DNA of 64,000 nt from Adiantum capillus-veneris (taxonomy: Eukaryota > Streptophyta > Polypodiopsida > Polypodiales > Pteridaceae), in contig CM043964.1 in the NCBI GenBank assembly GCA_014529385.2, forward strand, positions 136,964,529-137,028,528. Direction: 5' to 3'. Below the pieces are notes generated by a model that did not search any database, was not told the origin of the DNA, and was given only the letters and a program-made list of their open reading frames with translations. A program made the position numbers and the translations under genes. How positions within the stretch are numbered: the stretch's first letter is position 1; each line of letters begins with the position of its first letter. This document shows positions 60,010 through 64,000 of this stretch, one piece after another.

Positions 60010-61850
60010 AAAAGATACACGAGAGACCGCAGAAACATCTAGGCAGCTATCCAGAAACAAAGAGTGGCAGTCAAACGATGAAGTGATCCTACAAGTCAAC
60101 GAGTATGCCAAGAAAATGCAGGACATGATGAAACAACTCTAAACAACCGCACTTAGCCATAGCACAAGGGCCAAAGAATTAGAGATTGTGATTGATGCAA
60201 TCCAAGGGGAGCTAGACGATAGATTAAACTTCATCATTGATCTACAAAGGCAAGTGCAGGAGTTGAAAGCTGAAGCTGAACAACATCAGCTAGCAAGAGA
60301 TAAATAGCAGAAAGAGATGGATAAGCTCGGCGATCTGCTTACAAAGTTGTCAGATACTTGCAAAGCAAAAGATGAAAAACTGACAGAAGTTCCCAAAATA
60401 AACTTCTAAAAACAACCTTGTCAATTCAAAAAATGCAAGTACAGCTAGATGTAGCCAATGCCTCTCTGCAATACTTAGAGCAGCAAATAAATGTTCGGCA
60501 ATTTTCTTGCGTCAAATACGAGAAAAACCTGTAGTGGCCTCGATTAAAGGAACATACAAGGTCTACAAAGCATTAGAGAAAAATAATAAAGACCTCAAGC
60601 TTGAGCTTAAACTGGAGCAGTCTCATTGCAGAGACTTGGATTTAATGCAGGTGCAAAGAGAAGACGAGCTGCTGAAAGAAATAGCTAAACTTAAAAGAGT
60701 CAACCAACTGTTGAGAGAGGGACGGCCAGAAACATAAGAAGAGACAGGAACTTCAAAGCAGCCACAAATAGAGATCCTCTCAATTTCATTCGTTGAGATG
60801 GAGACACAGCCAGAAGAAGAGCTAAGTGGCGAGGAGGAATTTCAAGTACACATAACCAAAACGGATACAATGCCAATGGTCCAGCTCTCAAAGGCTAAGG
60901 AAGATACACTAAAGGAGAAGATTACACAAGAGGTAGATGAGCAGTGGAAAGCAGCAATGGATTGGGAGCTGAGAGTTCTTCATTGTGTCAACGTTACACA
61001 ACTCACTCCCAATCAAATCAATACGCAATGGCACCAACAATCTCTGCCCTATCCTTTGATAAAGGTGGAGTTGCTCCAAGTCAAAGAGAGACTTTACAAA
61101 GACATGCAGGTAGAAGATGCAGATCAAGACCACCCAAAGTGGAGGTTGAGCTGGTTGAACAAGAATCCAAGGTATTTGATTATGTTCACAAGAGCACCTG
61201 CGGCCCTACAAAAGGATCCTACTTTCTGTCATGTACCAAGAGTAAGGACCTGGCAAGCACGCGAGGCACTAACAAGGAAGTGGCCAACTTGGCTGAACTA
61301 CCCCAGATTTCTTGCTCCAAAAAAGGGACCACGGACAAAAGAGTACATGGTGAGAACCCTAACAGGCACCATGCCTTCTTCAAAAGTCTACCAGATTTAT
61401 CATGTGCAATGTTATATAAAATTTGCCAAATGTTGCTCACCTGCATCAAAGTTTTCCATGAGCCAAAGCAAGCAGGCCTCCCTTGGATGTTATTCCTCAA
61501 GGGTAATAAATGTTTATGCCACGATCTCAGTGGCCAACCTTTCGAAGAAGTCCTCTATGGCTTCTACGCCAGATGTATGTTTTTACCTTCTCACAATATG
61601 CTGGTGTTTGAGGAAGCGTTCTACACATGGTTCTTCACTTGGCGAATGAAGATATTTGGGCCAGTGATCAGCAACCTGACATCATGATTTGTCGGCTACT
61701 CAGCAGTAGAGCTGAAAAACAGAGTCACTATGCAGTTCTAGCAAGTGCCAGATAAAGAGAGGAAGATCAGATACCAAAAGGTACTAAATGCGCTTAAAGA
61801 CCGCCTCCTCAGCCGTCAACCCGAAGACTACTTCAGCCCATAAAGCTGTG
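60010..61850 (+). pseudogene. coiled-coil plus unknown C-terminal domain, element D
   Basis: 60050-60740 encodes a long predicted coiled coil (IVIDAIQGELDDRLNFIID, LQRQVQELKAEAEQHQLARD, LDLMQVQREDELLKEIAKLK) with a few stops. From 60798 METQPEEELSGEEEF leads into a globular-looking region: PKWRLSWLNKNPRYLIMFTR, WPTWLNYPRFLAPKKGPRTK; a frameshift near 61420 leads to YGFYARCMFLPSHNMLVFEE and FYTWFFTWRMKIFGPVISN. I recognise no family. Its position after protease and before the purine tract is where autonomous elements have pol or an envelope-like ORF. Confidence 0.45.
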
Positions 61851-61866
61851 TCAATGGACGACACAG

Positions 61867-61882
61867 GCGAGGAGGGGGGGAA
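61867..61882 (+). other. polypurine tract of element D
   Basis: Purine run cgaggaggggggaa type directly before the 3' LTR. Confidence 0.8.
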
Positions 61883-62802
61883 TGTTAGCAGCAAGCTAAT
61901 ACGGATACCATTTTTTCGGAGCTCTCATGTAAAAACACTTATTATTTTTGATAAATTGGGAATATTGTAACTCTTATTTTTTGGGTAAACCTTGTAATAG
62001 TTGAGCCAGGGCTACAAGCTTCTAGATTGTATCAACCTATCATTACCTATCTTTAGTTAGAGCTCCCAAATTATTAGTTTGGACCACCAAAAACCTTGGC
62101 TAAGGTATAAAAGCCAATTTTTGTAAGTTATTTGTAAGTTTTGGATAATGAAATACACAACGTGAGCTAACGGCACTCACTTCTCTCCTTCTCGTACCTC
62201 CTACTCCCTCCCCGGTTGTCACATTGCATTCGCGTTTGTTGCATTGCAACCGTAGGTAAGAGCTTTATGCATTGACATAAACACTCCACGGTATTTTGTA
62301 GCTTTTGGTGTTGCAAACGTGCAACCAAATTTCATCATAAGTAGGAATTTACACTTCAAAACACAAAACTAAGCATATGCGGGGTATTGGGGCATCATTG
62401 CTAAGCATTTAGGTGCATTCTTGGTCGAAAACGGCTAGGTGAAAAATCCACTACTGTTAATAATCACGATTTTTGCACCTGACCTAAAGTGGGATTTGAG
62501 ACCATAAGCATGTGTGCTTAGGTCTTCTAAACTTGTCCTAGAAGTTTCGTTACATTTGGATGTCATTTGATGCTGTAACGGATGTGATTTGTTCGTTGAT
62601 GAGCGATTGGCTTTTGGTGATATCAGTCACTTGACTGTAGCTTGAGTTAGATGCGAGTTGTTAGTTGTTTTTTGAGAGATTGACAACCTCTTGTAGCCTC
62701 TATGCACTAGTCGAGTCAGCTTCGTCCCATGGATTGACAATTTAATCGTGGTTCTCACTAAATCTGCAATAAGATAGGAGTGAGGTTAGACACCTGTCCC
62801 AC
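61883..62802 (+). mobile_element. 3' LTR of element D (about 920 bp)
   Basis: Colinear with 52652-53572; roughly 90% identical by eye. The last base or two differ. Confidence 0.9.
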
Positions 62803-62969
62803 TTATACCCTTTTGTTTTAAAGTTTGTAAGTTTTTTTCAAAATTAAAAAAATAGTATTCTTTTGTATATATATTTCTGTTAGTTTTGTGAACTTTAAAT
62901 ACCCTTTTGTTGAACTCACGTGATAGGTTACACTTTTCTTATGTGAACTCCTAGAGGAAAAGAGGAGAA
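62803..62969. other. AT-rich spacer
   Basis: No feature seen. Confidence 0.5.
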
Positions 62970-63507
62970 AAAAAGCGGGACTAACATGTGCTATATAGCA
63001 CAACTCAAAGAAGATTGTAAGGAACATGTTATGTAGAAAATAGCACTGACAAAAATTTTGCACAAAAGCACAAAATTGCCTGCACAATATTGTCTATAGT
63101 GGAAACAGAGGTTGAAATAAGCCCGAACGGAAATTTTGAGTAGACCAAGCTCTATGAGCACTCTAAAAGTATTTATCGGTCTACTAACACTCACCAAAGC
63201 TCACCCAAATTGGAGACAGTGAGAAAGCGTGTGCTGGCAATGCTGATGACTATTCCCAAGAGGATGAAACCTACTCTAATACCAATTGTTGGAAATAGGG
63301 TTGCATGGAAACACACATAGCTTGGAGATACTGAGAAGAATCTCAAGGCACACAACTGAGAGTGTATTTCTTAGTGCACACATGAAAGATAAGTTATTCC
63401 TAGAATGATGGGCATATGCACGGGGAAAATTCTCCTAGTGAGGGAAAAAAAGCCCCGGTGGTCCTAACTGTGTTCACACACATCACTACCGCATATGTAT
63501 GGTAATA
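62970..63507 (-). mobile_element. copia C3: LTR and leader only
   Basis: 63287-63507 aligns with the LTRs of C1 and C2. 62970-63285 aligns with their leader (gctatatagcac..., tagtggaaacag...) including a primer site with changes (TGGTATTAGAGTAGG). Everything from gag onward is missing. Confidence 0.82.
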
Positions 63508-63757
63508 GACCAAACGACTTCCAATTAGACTTTTAGAAGGTCTTGTCACTTCATAGAATCTTTGTCCTTGTATCCTGCTTTTCTTGGAATTTTCCTTGCT
63601 TTCTGTTTTTTTTTCTTCTCTCTTTTTGTTAAAAAGGAAAATAAAAAATGTAACAAAAATAGAGAAAAAACAAAAAATAAGTTGAAAATTTCTAGAAAGC
63701 AGCTAAAAATTCATATAATCCTAATGCTTCAAGAAAAACCCTTATATATCTCTCTCT

Positions 63758-63822
<65 letters not shown>

Positions 63823-64000
63823 CTCAAATATTTTTATTGAAAAGCACTGTTATGTACATAAGTACTCACACCTAAGGGCTCATATTTGATGTTTGTCCAC
63901 CATTACACTTGATACCTCATCTTCTGAGGGCATTAAAAAAAAAAAATGTCAATAGAAAAAATCAAACGCAAATCACAACACCAAAATTGATAAAGCAATG
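63508..64000. other. no gene; (CT)n microsatellite at 63752-63820
   Basis: Long CT run within A/T-rich sequence; no ORF supported. Confidence 0.85.

Larger units (their letters stand above)
52652..62802 (+). mobile_element. RT-less LTR element D (gag-protease-coiled coil)
   Basis: LTRs 52652-53572 and 61883-62802 are colinear throughout. tRNA-Asp-type primer site at 53575. A purine tract (cgaggaggggggg) precedes the 3' LTR. The internal 8.3 kb encodes gag, a protease with a mutated active site, a long acidic/coiled-coil region and an unknown C-terminal domain, but no RT, RNase H or integrase. No exact target duplication is visible (ttatcac before, ttatacc after). Confidence 0.88.

Noticed and set aside
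60798-61850. Envelope-like protein in element D
   Set aside because: Position would fit, but no signal peptide, clear membrane span or similarity could be supported from the sequence.

Overview
The window reads as nuclear DNA of a land plant with a large, repeat-dominated genome. Evidence: Ty1/copia elements primed by initiator tRNA-Met, Ty3/gypsy and non-autonomous LTR elements primed by tRNA-Asp, a Tat-type gypsy pol with a second RNase H, GT-AG introns, very long GA/CT microsatellites, and no bacterial-style operons. The species cannot be named from sequence alone. About two thirds of the window is transposon or transposon debris.

Layout: 1-3.6 kb is the 3' part of an LTR element (A) with gag and protease but no RT. 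3.6-5.2 kb is the 3' end of another element (B). 5.3-7.45 kb and 9.9-14.3 kb are two related minus-strand copia copies (C1, C2), separated by microsatellites and segmental duplications; a third copy (C3) lies at 63.0-63.5 kb. 14.3-30 kb is old debris: a probable CACTA right end at 17.54 kb, a decayed gag-protease near 19-20 kb, AT-rich DNA, and a 14-residue coiled-coil repeat at 28 kb. 30.6-31.25 kb is a 255-bp inverted repeat with a short loop.

The most gene-like part is 31.5-37.2 kb. It holds a minus-strand ORF of unknown function, a TATA/G-box region that could serve both strands, and a five-exon plus-strand gene. That gene encodes a histone H3-like N-terminus and fold, then a C48 (Ulp1/SENP-like) protease domain, then a lysine-rich S/T-P-x-K tail resembling linker-histone tails. 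A convergent two-exon gene of unknown function follows. The H3-C48 gene keeps frame across all four introns but has two in-frame TAG codons, one at the position of the protease oxyanion-hole Gln.

38-62.8 kb is a nest of LTR elements: a Tat-like gypsy (G, 38.0-52.65 kb); inside its protease/RT junction an RT-less element (N, 41481-49103, GGGGG target duplication) coding for one long protein with repeated Y-I-D motifs; and, in the fragment of its 3' LTR, an RT-less gag-protease-coiled-coil element (D, 52652-62802). A, D and N would all need pol proteins from elsewhere to move. Decay in G, N and the H3-C48 gene is mainly by stop codons explainable as C-to-T changes.
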